Source: Eurosta solidaginis
Taxonomy: Eukaryota; Arthropoda; Insecta; Diptera; Tephritidae
Direction: 5' to 3'
NCBI RefSeq assembly: GCF_040869045.1
Contig: NW_027137032.1
Location: 215,497 to 279,496, forward strand
DNA: 64,000 nucleotides
Below the pieces are notes generated by a model. That model had not been told where the DNA came from and did not search any database. It saw nothing but the letters and a program-made list of their open reading frames with translations. A program made the position numbers and the translations under genes. Shown here piece after piece: positions 24,830 through 39,700 of this stretch (its first letter is position 1; every line of letters begins with the position of its first letter).

Positions 24830-27800
24830 ATTAAAGGATATACAACGAGAAACAACGTTTGACAACCTTTAAACAGTTTTAATAACTATCTCAAAAATTG
24901 TCGCTCTGATGCAAACAACTGATGAGTTATCTACTTAAATTTGATGAACAAAACGACTTACGTATTTTAAACATGCTAACCTTTAGCCCGGTAAGCAAAT
25001 TAAAAAAAAAACGCAATATGTAGGCTACACGAGAACGGAGACGTCGAGTAACCAAAACAAATGCGTTAAACAAATTCGTACACGTTATTTATCAATTTAA
25101 CTCTAGGATTAAAGGATATACAACGAGAAACAACGTTTGACAACCTTTAAACAGTTTTAATAACTATCTCAAAAATTGTCGCTCTGATGCAAACAACTGA
25201 TGAGTTATCTACTTAAATTTGATGAACAAAACGACTTACGTATTTTAAACATGCTAACCTTTAGCCCGGTAAGCAAATTAAAAAAAAAAACGCAATATGT
25301 AGGCTACACGAGAACGGAGACGTCGAGTAACCAAAACAAATGCGTTAAACAAATTCGAACACGTTATTTATCAATTTAACTCTAGAATTAAAGGATATAC
25401 AACGAGAAACAACGTTTGACAACCTTTAAACAGTTTTAATAACTATCTCAAAAATTATCGCTCTGATGCAAACAACTGATGAGTTATCTACTTAAATATG
25501 ATGAACAAAACGACTTACGTATTTTAAACATGCTAACCTTTAGCCCGGTAAGCAAATTAAAAAAAAAAACACAATATGTAGGCTACACGAGAACGGAGAC
25601 GTCGAGTAACCAAAACAAATGCGTTAAACAAATTCGTACACGTTATCTATCAATTTAACTCTAGGATTAAAGGATATACAACGAGAAACAACGTTTGACA
25701 ACCTTTAAACAGTTTTAATAACTATCTCAAAAATTGTCGCTCTGATGCAAACAACTGATGAGTTATCTACTTAAATTTGATGAACAAAACGACTTACGTA
25801 TTTTAAACATGCTAACCTTTAGCCCGGTAAGCAAATTAAAAAAAAAACGCAATATGTAGGCTACACGAGAACGGAGACGTCGAGTAACCAAAACAAATGC
25901 GTTAAACAAATTCGTACACGTTATTTATCAATTTAACTCTAGAATTAAAGGATATACAACGAGAAACAACGTTTGACAACCTTTAAACAGTTTTAATAAC
26001 TATCTCAAAATTATCGCTCTGATGCAAACAACTGATGAGTTATCTACTTAAATATGATGAACAAAACGACTTACGTATTTTAAACATGCTAACCTTTAGC
26101 CCGGTAAGCAAATTAAAAAAAAAACGCAATATGTGGGCTACACGCGAACTGAGACGTCGAGTAACCAAAACAAATGCGTTAAACAAATTCGTACACGTTA
26201 TTTATCAATTTAACTCTAGAATTAAAGGATATACAACGAGAAACAACGTTTGACAACCTTTAAACAGTTTTAATAACTATCTCAAAAATTGTCGCTCTGA
26301 TGCAAACAACTGATGAGTTATCTACTTAAATTTGTTGAACAAAACGACTTACGTATTTTAAGCATGCTAACCTTTAGCCCGGTAAGCAAATTAAAAAAAA
26401 AAACGCAATATGTAGGCTACACGAGAACGGAGACGTCGAGTAACCAAAACAAATGCGTTAAACAAATTCGTACACGTTATTTATCAATTTAACTCTAGAA
26501 TTAAAGGATATACAACGAGAAACAACGTTTGACAACCTTTAAACAGTTTTAATAACTATCTCAAAAATTGTCGCTCTGATGCAAACAACTGATGAGTTAT
26601 CTACTTAAATTTGATGAACAAAACGACTTACGTATTTTAAACATGCTAACCTTTAGCCCGGTAAGCAAATTAAAAAAAAAACGCAATATGTAGGCTACAC
26701 GAGAACGGAGACGTCGAGTAACCAAAACAAATGCGTTAAACAAATTCGTACACGTTATTTATCAATTTAACTCTAGGATTAAAGGATATACAACGAGAAA
26801 CAACGTTTGACAACCTTTAAACAGTTTTAATAACTATCTCAAAAATTGTCGCTCTGATGCAAACAACTGATGAGTTATCTACTTAAATTTGATGAACAAA
26901 ACGACTTACGTATTTTAAACATGCTAACCTTTAGCCCGGTAAGCAAATTAAAAAAAAAAACGCAATATGTAGGCTACACGAGAACGGAGACGTCGAGTAA
27001 CCAAAACAAATGCGTTAAACAAATTCGAACACGTTATTTATCAATTTAACTCTAGAATTAAAGGATATACAACGAGAAACAACGTTTGACAACCTTTAAA
27101 CAGTTTTAATAACTATCTCAAAAATTATCGCTCTGATGCAAACAACTGATGAGTTATCTACTTAAATATGATGAACAAAACGACTTACGTATTTTAAACA
27201 TGCTAACCTTTAGCCCGGTAAGCAAATTAAAAAAAAAAACACAATATGTAGGCTACACGAGAACGGAGACGTCGAGTAACCAAAACAAATGCGTTAAACA
27301 AATTCGTACACGTTATCTATCAATTTAACTCTAGGATTAAAGGATATACAACGAGAAACAACGTTTGACAACCTTTAAACAGTTTTAATAACTATCTCAA
27401 AAATTGTCGCTCTGATGCAAACAACTGATGAGTTATCTACTTAAATTTGATGAACAAAACGACTTACGTATTTTAAACATGCTAACCTTTAGCCCGGTAA
27501 GCAAATTTAAAAAAAAACGCAATATGTAGGCTACACGAGAACGGAGACGTCGAGTAACCAAAACAAATGCGTTAAACAAATTCGTACACGTTATTTATCA
27601 ATTTAACTCTAGAATTAAAGGATATACAACGAGAAACAACGTTTGACAACCTTTAAACAGTTTTAATAACTATCTCAAAATTATCGCTCTGATGCAAACA
27701 ACTGATGAGTTATCTACTTAAATATGATGAACAAAACGACTTACGTATTTTAAACATGCTAACCTTTAGCCCGGTAAGCAAATTAAAAAAAAAACGCAAT

Positions 27801-30540
27801 ATGTGGGCTACACGCGAACTGAGACGTCGAGTAACCAAAACAAATGCGTTAAACAAATTCGTACACGTTATTTATCAATTTAACTCTAGAATTAAAGGAT
27901 ATACAACGAGAAACAACGTTTGACAACCTTTAAACAGTTTTAATAACTATCTCAAAAATTGTCGCTCTGATGCAAACAACTGATGAGTTATCTACTTAAA
28001 TTTGTTGAACAAAACGACTTACGTATTTTAAGCATGCTAACCTTTAGCCCGGTAAGCAAATTAAAAAAAAAAACGCAATATGTAGGCTACACGAGAACGG
28101 AGACGTCGAGTAACCAAAACAAATGCGTTAAACAAATTCGTACACGTTATTTATCAATTTAACTCTAGAATTAAAGGATATACAACGAGAAACAACGTTT
28201 GACAACCTTTAAACAGTTTTAATAACTATCTCAAAAATTGTCGCTCTGATGCAAACAACTGATGAGTTATCTACTTAAATTTGATGAACAAAACGACTTA
28301 CGTATTTTAAACATGCTAACCTTTAGCCCGGTAAGCAAATTAAAAAAAAAACGCAATATGTAGGCTACACGAGAACGGAGACGTCGAGTAACCAAAACAA
28401 ATGCGTTAAACAAATTCGTACACGTTATTTATCAATTTAACTCTAGGATTAAAGGATATACAACGAGAAACAACGTTTGACAACCTTTAAACAGTTTTAA
28501 TAACTATCTCAAAAATTGTCGCTCTGATGCAAACAACTGATGAGTTATCTACTTAAATTTGATGAACAAAACGACTTACGTATTTTAAACATGCTAACCT
28601 TTAGCCCGGTAAGCAAATTAAAAAAAAAAACGCAATATGTAGGCTACACGAGAACGGAGACGTCGAGTAACCAAAACAAATGCGTTAAACAAATTCGAAC
28701 ACGTTATTTATCAATTTAACTCTAGAATTAAAGGATATACAACGAGAAACAACGTTTGACAACCTTTAAACAGTTTTAATAACTATCTCAAAAATTATCG
28801 CTCTGATGCAAACAACTGATGAGTTATCTACTTAAATATGATGAACAAAACGACTTACGTATTTTAAACATGCTAACCTTTAGCCCGGTAAGCAAATTAA
28901 AAAAAAAAACACAATATGTAGGCTACACGAGAACGGAGACGTCGAGTAACCAAAACAAATGCGTTAAACAAATTCGTACACGTTATCTATCAATTTAACT
29001 CTAGGATTAAAGGATATACAACGAGAAACAACGTTTGACAACCTTTAAACAGTTTTAATAACTATCTCAAAAATTGTCGCTCTGATGCAAACAACTGATG
29101 AGTTATCTACTTAAATTTGATGAACAAAACGACTTACGTATTTTAAACATGCTAACCTTTAGCCCGGTAAGCAAATTAAAAAAAAAACGCAATATGTAGG
29201 CTACACGAGAACGGAGACGTCGAGTAACCAAAACAAATGCGTTAAACAAATTCGTACACGTTATTTATCAATTTAACTCTAGAATTAAAGGATATACAAC
29301 GAGAAACAACGTTTGACAACCTTTAAACAGTTTTAATAACTATCTCAAAATTATCGCTCTGATGCAAACAACTGATGAGTTATCTACTTAAATATGATGA
29401 ACAAAACGACTTACGTATTTTAAACATGCTAACCTTTAGCCCGGTAAGCAAATTAAAAAAAAAACGCAATATGTGGGCTACACGCGAACTGAGACGTCGA
29501 GTAACCAAAACAAATGCGTTAAACAAATTCGTACACGTTATTTATCAATTTAACTCTAGAATTAAAGGATATACAACGAGAAACAACGTTTGACAACCTT
29601 TAAACAGTTTTAATAACTATCTCAAAAATTGTCGCTCTGATGCAAACAACTGATGAGTTATCTACTTAAATTTGTTGAACAAAACGACTTACGTATTTTA
29701 AGCATGCTAACCTTTAGCCCGGTAAGCAAATTAAAAAAAAAAACGCAATATGTAGGCTACACGAGAACGGAGACGTCGAGTAACCAAAACAAATGCGTTA
29801 AACAAATTCGTACACGTTATTTATCAATTTAACTCTAGAATTAAAGGATATACAACGAGAAACAACGTTTGACAACCTTTAAACAGTTTTAATAACTATC
29901 TCAAAAATTGTCGCTCTGATGCAAACAACTGATGAGTTATCTACTTAAATTTGATGAACAAAACGACTTACGTATTTTAAACATGCTAACCTTTAGCCCG
30001 GTAAGCAAATTAAAAAAAAAACGCAATATGTAGGCTACACGAGAACGGAGACGTCGAGTAACCAAAACAAATGCGTTAAACAAATTCGTACACGTTATTT
30101 ATCAATTTAACTCTAGGATTAAAGGATATACAACGAGAAACAACGTTTGACAACCTTTAAACAGTTTTAATAACTATCTCAAAAATTGTCGCTCTGATGC
30201 AAACAACTGATGAGTTATCTACTTAAATTTGATGAACAAAACGACTTACGTATTTTAAACATGCTAACCTTTAGCCCGGTAAGCAAATTAAAAAAAAAAA
30301 CGCAATATGTAGGCTACACGAGAACGGAGACGTCGAGTAACCAAAACAAATGCGTTAAACAAATTCGAACACGTTATTTATCAATTTAACTCTAGAATTA
30401 AAGGATATACAACGAGAAACAACGTTTGACAACCTTTAAACAGTTTTAATAACTATCTCAAAAATTATCGCTCTGATGCAAACAACTGATGAGTTATCTA
30501 CTTAAATATGATGAACAAAACGACTTACGTATTTTAAACA
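24830..30540. repeat. Six-monomer higher-order repeat, exact 1670 bp period
   Basis: About 3.4 copies of a six-monomer unit. Markers fall exactly 1670 bp apart: CGTTATCTATC at 25641, 27311 and 28981; TGG-type monomers with the private CGCGAACTGAGAC change at 26035, 27705 and 29375; and the copies starting TGAGTTATCT at 25201, 26871, 28541 and 30211. I see almost no difference between copies except one poly-A edge (AAATTTAAAA at about 27505 in one unit). The left end is near 24830, where CTAGGATT no longer agrees with the next unit. The right end is near 30540, where CATGGTAAC replaces CATGCTAAC. This is the most homogeneous and probably youngest amplification in the window. Confidence 0.88.
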
Positions 30541-30789
30541 TGGTAACCTTTAGCCCGGTAAGCAAATTAAAAAAAAAACGCAATATGTGGGCTACACGAG
30601 AACGGAGACGTCGAGTAACCAAAACAATTGCGTTAAACAAATTCGTACACGTTATTTATCAATTTAACTCTAGAATTAAAGGATATACAACGAGAAACAA
30701 CGTTTGACAACCTTTAAACAGTTTTAATAACTATCTCAAAAATTGTCGCTCTGATGCAAACAACTGATGAGTTATCTACTTAAATTTGT

Positions 30790-33700
30790 TGAACAAAACG
30801 ACTTACGTATTTTAAGCATGCTAACCTTTAGCCCGGTAAGCAAATTAAAAAAAAAAACACAATATGTAGGCTACACGAGAACGGAGACGTCGAGTAACCA
30901 AAACAAATGCGTTAAACAAATTCGTACACGTTATTTATCAATTTAACTCTAGTATTAAAGGATATACAACGAGAAACAACGTTTGACAACCTTTAAACAG
31001 TTTTAATAACTATCTCAAAAATTATCGCTCTGATGCAAACAACTGATGAGTTATCTACCTAAATATGATGAACAAAACGACTTACGTATTTTAAACATGC
31101 TAACCTTTAGCCCGGTAAGCAAATTAAAAAAAAAACGCAATATGTAGGCTACACGAGAACGGAGACATCGAGTAACCAAAACAAATGCGTTAAACAAATT
31201 CGTACACGTTATTTATCAATTTAACTCTAGAATTAAAGGATATACAACGAGAAACAACGTTTGACAACCTTTAAACAGTTTTAATAACTATCTCAAAAAT
31301 TGTCGCTCTGATGCAAACAACTGATGAGTTATCTACTTAAATTTGATGAACAAAACGACTTACGTATTTTAAACATGCTAACCTTTAGCCCGGTAAGCAA
31401 ATTGAAAAAAAAACGCAATATGTAGGCTACACGAGAACGGAGACGTCGAGTAACCAAAACAAATGCGTTAAACAAATTCGTACACGTTATTTATCAATTT
31501 AACTCTAGAATTAAAGGATATACAACGAGAAACAACGTTTGATAACCTTTAAACAGTTTTAATAACTATCTCAAAAATTATTGCTCTGATGCAAACAACT
31601 GATGAGTTATCTACTTAAATTTGATGAACAAAACGACTTACGTATTTTAAACATGCTAACCTTTAGCCCGGTAAGCAAATTAAAAAAAAAAACGCAATAT
31701 GTAGGCTACACGAGAACGGAGACGTCGAGTAACCAAAACAAATGCGTTAAACAAATTCGTACACGTTATTTATCAATTTAACTCTAGAATTAAAGGATAT
31801 ACAACGAGAAACAACGTTTGACAACCTTTAAACAGTTTTAATAACTATCTCAAAAATTGTCGCTCTGATGCAAACAACTGATGAGTTATCTACTTAAATT
31901 TGATGAACAAAACGACTTACGTATTTTAAACATGCTAACCTTTAGCCCGGTAAGCAAATTAAAAAAAAAAAAACCCAATATGTAGGCTACACGAGAACGG
32001 AGACGTCGAGTAACCAAAACAAATGCGTTAAACAAATTCGTACCGTTATTTATCAATTTAACTCTAGAATTAAAGGATATACAACGAGAAACAACGTTTG
32101 ACAACCTTTAAACAGTTTTAATAACTATCTCAAAAATTATCGCTCTGATGCAAACAACTGATGAGTTATCTACTTAAATATGATGAACAAAACGACTTAC
32201 GTATTTTAAACATGCTAACCTTTAGCCCGGTAAGCAAATTAAAAAAAAAACGCAATATGTGGGCTACACGAGAACGGAGACGTCGAGTAACCAAAACAAA
32301 TGCGTTAAACAAATTCGTACACGTTATTTATCAATTTAACTCTAGAATTAAAGGATATACAACGAGAAACAACGTTTGACAACCTTTAAACAGTTTTAAT
32401 AACTATCTCAAAAATTGTCGCTCTGATGCAAACAACTGATGAGTTATCTACTTAAATTTGTTGAACAAAACGACTTACGTATTTTAAGCATGCTAACCTT
32501 TAGCCCGGTAAGCAAATTAAAAAAAAAACGCAATATGTAGGCTACACGAGAACGGAGACGTCGAGTAACCAAAACAAATGCGTTAAACAAATTCGTACAC
32601 GTTATTTATCAATTTAACTCTAGAATTAAAGGATATACAACGAGAAACAACTTTTGACAACCTTTAAACAGTTTTAATAACTATCTCAAAAATTGTCGCT
32701 CTGATGCAAACAACTGATGAGTTATCTACTTAAATTTGATGAACAAAACGACTTACGTATTTTAAACATGCTAACCTTTAGCCGGGTAAGCAAATTAAAA
32801 AAAAAACGCAATATGTAGGCTACACGAGAACGGAGACGTCGAGTAACCAAAACAAATGCGTTAAACAAATTCGTACACGTTATTTATCAATTTAACTCTA
32901 GGATTAAAGGATATACAACGAGAAACAACGTTTGACAACCTTTAAACAGTTTTAATAACTATCTCAAAAATTGTCGCTCTGATGCAAACAACTGATGAGT
33001 TATCTACTTAAATTTGATGAACAAAACGATTTACGTATTTTAAACATGCTAACCTTTAGCCCGGTAAGCAAATTAAAAAAAAACGCAATATGTAGGCTAC
33101 ACGAGAACGGAGACGTCGAGTAACCAAAACAAATGCGTTAAACAAATTCGTACACGTTATTTATCAATTTAACTCTAGAATTAAAGGATATACAACGAGA
33201 AACAACGTTTGACAACCTTTAAACAGTTTTAATAACTATCTCAAAAATTATCGCTCTGATGCAAACAACTGATGAGTTATCTACTTAAATATGATGAACA
33301 AAACGACTTACCTATTTTAAACATGCTAACCTTTAGCCCGGTAAGCAAATTAAAAAAAAACGCAATATGTGGGCTACACGAGAACGGAGACGTCGAGTAA
33401 CCAAAACAAATGCGTTAAACAAATTCGTACACGTTATTTATCAATTTAACTCTAGAATTAAACGATATACAACGAGAAACAACGTTTGACAACCTTTAAA
33501 CAGTTTTAATAACTATCTCAAAAATTGTCGCTCTGATGCAAACAACTGATGAGTTATCTACTTAAATTTGTTGAACAAAACGACTTACGTATTTTAAGCA
33601 TGCTAACCTTTAGCCCGGTAAGCAAATTAAAAAAAAAACGCAATATGTAGGCTACACGAGAACGGAGACGTCGTGTAACCAAAACAAATGCGTTAAACAA

Positions 33701-36700
33701 ATTCGTATACGTTATTTATCAATTTAACTCTAGAATTAAAGGATATACAACGAGAAACAACGTTTGACAACCTTTAAACAGTTTTAATAACTATCTCAAA
33801 AATTATCGCTCTGATGCAAACAACTGATGAGTTATCTACTTAAATTTGATGAACAAAACGACTTACGTATTTTAAACATGCTAACCTTTAGCCCGGTAAG
33901 CAAATTAAAAAAAAAAACGCAATATGTAGGCTACACAAGAACGGAGACGTCGAGTAACCAAAAAAAACGCGTTAAACAAATTCGTACACGTTATTTATCA
34001 ATTTAACTCTAGAATTAAAGGATATACAACGAGAAACAACGTTTGACAACCTTTAAACAGTTTTAATAACTATCTCAAAAATTATCGCTCTGATGCAAAC
34101 AACTGATGAGTTATCTACTTAAATATGATGAACAAAACGACTTACGTATTTTAAACATGCTAACCTTTAGGCCGGTAAGCAAATTAAAAAAAAACGCAAT
34201 ATGTAGGCTACACGAGAACGGAGACGTCGAGTAACCAAAACAAATGCGTTAAACAAATTCGTACACGTTATTTATCAATTTAACTCTAGAATTAAAGGAT
34301 ATACAACGAGAAACAACGTTTGACAACCTTTAAACAGTTTTAGTAACTATCTCAAAAATTGTCGCTCTGATGCAAACAACTGATGAGTTATCTACTTAAA
34401 TTTGATGAACAAAGCGACTTACGTATTTTAAACATGCTAACCTTTAGCCCGGTAAGCAAATTAAAAAAAAACGCAATATGTAGGCTACACGAGAACGGAG
34501 ACGTCGAGTAACCAAAACAAATGCGTTAAACAAATTGGTACACGTTATTTATCAATTTAACTCTAGAATTAAAGGATATACAACGAGAAACAACGTTTGA
34601 CAACCTTTAAACAGTTTTAATAACTATATCAAAAATTATCGCTCTGATGCAAACAACTGATGAGTTATCTACTTAAATTTGATGAACAAAACGACTTACG
34701 TATCTTAAACATGCTAACCTTTAGCCCGGTAAGCAAATTAAAAAAAAAACGCAATATGTAGGCTACACGAGAACGGAGACATCGAGTAACCAAAACAAAT
34801 GCGTTAAACAAATTCGTACACGTTATTTATCAATTTAACTCTAGAATTAAAGGATATACAACGAGAAACAACGTTTGACAACCTTTAAACAGTTTTAATA
34901 ACTATCTCAAAAATTGTCGCTCTGATGCAAACAACTGATGAGTTATCTACTTAAATTTGATGAACAAAACGACTTACGTATTTTAAACATGCTAACCTTT
35001 AGCCCGGTAAGCAAATAAAAAAAAAAAAAACGCTATATGTAGGCTACACGAGAACGGAGACGTCGAGTAACCAAAACAAATGCGTTAAACAAATTCGTAC
35101 ACGTTATTTATCAATTTAACTCTAGAATTAAAGGATATACAACGAGAAACAACGTTTGACAACCTTTAAACAGTTTTAATAACTATCTCAAAAATTATCG
35201 ATCTGATGCAAACAACTGATGAGTTATCTACTTAAATATGATGAACAAAACGACTTACGTATTTTAAACATGCTAACCTTTAGCCCGGTAAGCAAATTAA
35301 GAAAAAAACGCAATATGTGGGCTACACGAGAACGGAGACGTCGAGTAACCAAAACAAATGCGCTAAACAAATTCGTACACGTTATTTATCAATTTAACTC
35401 TAGAATTAAAGGATATACAACGAGAAACAACGTTTGACAACCTTTAAACAGTTTTAATAACTATCTCAAAAATTGTCGCTCTGATGCAAACAACTGGTGA
35501 GTTATCTACTTAAATATGTTGAACAAAACGACTTACGTATTTTAAGCATGCTAACCTTTAGCCCGGTAAGCAAATTAAAAAAAAAACGCAATATGTAGGC
35601 TACACGAGAACGGAGACGTCGAGTAACCAAAACAAATGCGTTAAACAAATTCGTACACGTTATTTATCAATTTAACTCTAGAATTAAAGGATATACAACG
35701 AGAAACAACGTTTGACAACCTTTAAACAGTTTTAATAACTATCTCAAAAATTGTCGCTCTGATGCAAACAACTGATGAGTTATCTACTTAAATTTGATGA
35801 ACAAAACGACTTACGTATTTTAAACATGCTAACCTTTAGCCCGGTAAGCAAATTAAAAAAAAAACGCAATATGTAGGCTACACGAGAACGGAGACGTCGA
35901 GTAACCAAAACAAATGCGTTAAACAAATTCGTACACGTTATTTATCAATTTAACTCTAGGATTAAAGGATATACAACGAGAAACAACGTTTGACAACCTT
36001 TAAACAGTTTTAATAACTATCTCAAAAATTGTCGCTCTGATGCAAACAACTGATGAGTTATCTACTTAAATTTGATGAACAAAACGACTTACGTATTTTA
36101 AACATGCTAACCTTTAGCCCGGTAAGCAAATTAAAAAAAAAACGCAATATGTAGGCTACACGAGAACGGAGACGTCGAGTAACCAAAACAAATGCGTTAA
36201 ACAAATTCGTACACGTTATTTATCAATTTAACTCTAGAATTAAAGGATATACAACGAGAAACAACGTTTGACAACCTTTAAACAGTTTTAATAACTATCT
36301 CAAAATTATCGCTCTGATGCAAACAACTGATGAGTTATCTACTTAAATATGATGAACAAAACGACTTACGTATTTTAAACATGCTAACCTTTAGCCCGGT
36401 AAGCAAATTAAAAAAAAAAACGCAATATGTGGGCTACACGCGAACGGAGACGTCGAGTAACCAAAACAAATGCGTTAACCAAATTCGTACACGTTATTTA
36501 TCAATTTAACTCTAGAATTAAAGGATATACAACGAGAAACAACGTTTGACAACCTTTAAACAGTTTTAATAACTATCTCAAAAATTGTCGCTCTGATGCA
36601 AACAACTGATGAGTTATCTACTTAAATTTGTTGAACAAAACGACTTACGTATTTTAAGCATGCTAACCTTTAGCCCGGTAAGCAAATAAAAAAAAAAAAC

Positions 36701-39700
36701 GCAATATGTAGGCTACACGAGAACGGAGACGTCGAGTAACCAAAACAAATGCGTTAAACAAATTCGTACACGTTATTTATCAATTTAACTCTAGAATTAA
36801 AGGATATACAACGAGAAACAACGTTTGACAACCTTTAAACAGTTTTAATAACTATCTCAAAAATTGTCGCTCTGATGCAAACAACTGATGAGTTATCTAC
36901 TTAAATTTGATGAACAAAACGACTTACGTATTTTAAACATGCTAACCTTTAGCCCGGTAAGCAAATTAAAAAAAAAAACGCAATATGTAGGCTACACGAG
37001 AACGGAGACGTCGAGTAACCAAAACAAATGCGTTAAACAAATTCGTACACGTTATTTATCAATTTAACTCTAGGATTAAAGGATATACAACGAGAAACAA
37101 CGTTTGACAACCTTTAAACAGTTTGAATAACTATCTCAAAAATTGTCGCTCTGATGCAAACAACTGATGAGTTATCTACTTAAATTTGATGAATAAAACG
37201 ACTTACGTATTTTAAACATGCTAACCTTTAGCCCGGTAAGCAAATTAAAAAAAAAAACGCAATATGTAGGCTACACGAGAACGGAGACGTCGAGTAACCA
37301 AAACAAATGCGTTAAACAAATTCGTACACGTTATTTATCAATTTAACTCTAGAATTAAAGGATATACAACGAGAAACAACGTTTGACAACCTTTAAACAG
37401 TTTTAATAACTATCTCAAAAATTATCGCTCTGATGCAAACAACTGATGAGTTATCTACTTAAATTTGATGAACAAAACGACTTACGTATTTTAAACATGC
37501 TAACCTTTAGCCCGGTAAGCAAATTAAAAAAAAAACGCAATATGTAGGCTACACGAGAACGGAGACGTCGAGTAACCAAAACAAATGCGTTAAACAAATT
37601 CGTACACGTTATTTATCAATTTAACTCTAGAATTAAAGGATATACAACGAGAAACAACGTTTGACAACCTTTAAACAGTTTTAATAACTATCTCAAAAAT
37701 TATCGCTCTGATGCAAACAACTGATGAGTTATCTACTTAAATTTGATGAACAAAACGACTTACGTATTTTAAACATGCTAACCTTTAGCCCGGTAAGCAA
37801 ATTAAAAAAAAAACGCAATATGTAGGCTACACGAGAACGGAGACGTCGAGTAACCAAAACAAATGCGTTAAACAAATTCGTACACGTTATTTATCAATTT
37901 AACTCTAGAATTAAAGGATATACAACGAGAAACAACGTTTGACAACCTTTAAACAGTTTTAATAACTATCTCAAAAATTGTCGCTCTGATGCAAACAACT
38001 GATGAGTTATCTACTTAAATTTGATGAACAAAGCGACTTACGTATTTTAAACATGCTAACCTTTAGCCCGGTAAGCAAATTAAAAAAAAACGCAATATGT
38101 AGGCTACACGAGAACGGAGATGTCGAGTAACCAAAACAAATGCGTTAAACAAATTCGTACACGTTATTTATCAATTTAACTCTAGAATTAAAGGATATAC
38201 AACGAGAAACAACGTTTGACAACCTTTAAACAGTTTTAATAACTATCTCAAAAATTATCGCTCTGATGCAAACAACTGATGAGTTATCTACTTAAATTTG
38301 ATGAACAAAGCGACTTACGTATTTTAAACATGCTAACCTTTAGCCCGGTAAGCAAATTAAAAAAAAAAACGCAATATGTAGGCTACACGAGAACGGAGAC
38401 GTCGAGTAACCAAAACAAATGCGTTAAACAAATTCGTACACGTTATTTATCAATTTAACTCTAGAATTAAAGGATATACAACGAGAAACAACGTTTGACA
38501 ACCTTTAAACAGTTTTAATAACTATCTCAAAAATTGTAGCTCTGATGCAAACAACTGATGAGCTATCTACTTAAATTTGATGAACAAAACGACTTACGTA
38601 TTTTAAACATGCTAACCTTTAGCCCGGTAAGCAAATTTAAAAAAAAAATGCAATATGTAGGCTACACGAGAACGGAGACGTCGAGTAACCAAAACAAATG
38701 CGTTAAACAAATTCGTACACGTTATTTATCAATTTAACTCTAGAATTAAAGGATATACAACGAGAAACAACGTTTGACAACCTTTAAACAGTTTTAATAA
38801 CTATCTCAAAAATTATCGCTCTGATGCAAACAACTGATGAGTTATCTACTTAAATATGATGAACAAAACGACTTACGTATTTTAAACATGCTAACCTTTA
38901 GCCCGGTAAGCAAATTAAGAAAAAAACGCAATATGTGGGCTACACGAGAACGGAGACGTCGAGTAACCAAAACAAATGCGTTAAACAAATTCGTACACGT
39001 TATTTATCAATTTAACTCTAGAATTAAAGGATATACAACGAGAAACAACGTTTGACAACCTTTAAACAGTTTTAATAACTATCTCAAAAATTGTCGCTCT
39101 GATGCAAACAACTGGTGAGTTATCTACTTAAATTTGTTGAACAAAACGACTTACGTATTTTAAGCATGCTAACCTTTAGCCCGGTAAGCAAATTAAAAAA
39201 AAAAACGCAATATGTAGGCTACACGAGAACGGAGACGTCGAGTAACCAAAACAAATGCGTTAAACAAATTCGTACACGTTATTTATCAATTTAACTCTAG
39301 AATTAAAGGATATACAACGAGAAACAACGTTTGACAACCTTTAAACAGTTTTAATAACTATCTCAAAAATTGTCGCTCTGATGCAAACAACTGATGAGTT
39401 ATCTACTTAAATTTGATGAACAAAACGACTTACGTATTTTAAACATGCTAACCTTTAGCCCGGTAAGCAAATTAAAAAAAAACGCAATATGTAGGCTACA
39501 CGAGAACGGAGACGTCGAGTAACCAAAACAAATGCGTTAAACAAATTCGTACACGTTATTTATCAATTTAACTCTAGGATTAAAGGATATACAACGAGAA
39601 ACAACGTTTGACAACCTTTAAACAGTTTTAATAACTATCTCAAAAATTGTCGCTCTGATGCAAACAACTGATGAGTTATCTACTTAAATTTGATGAACAA

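Noticed and set aside
31886..32104. 72-codon open frame on the minus strand
   Set aside because: It is opened by private indels in one monomer (long poly-A with CCC, and the CGTACCGTT deletion). It is absent from other copies and is antisense to ordinary satellite.
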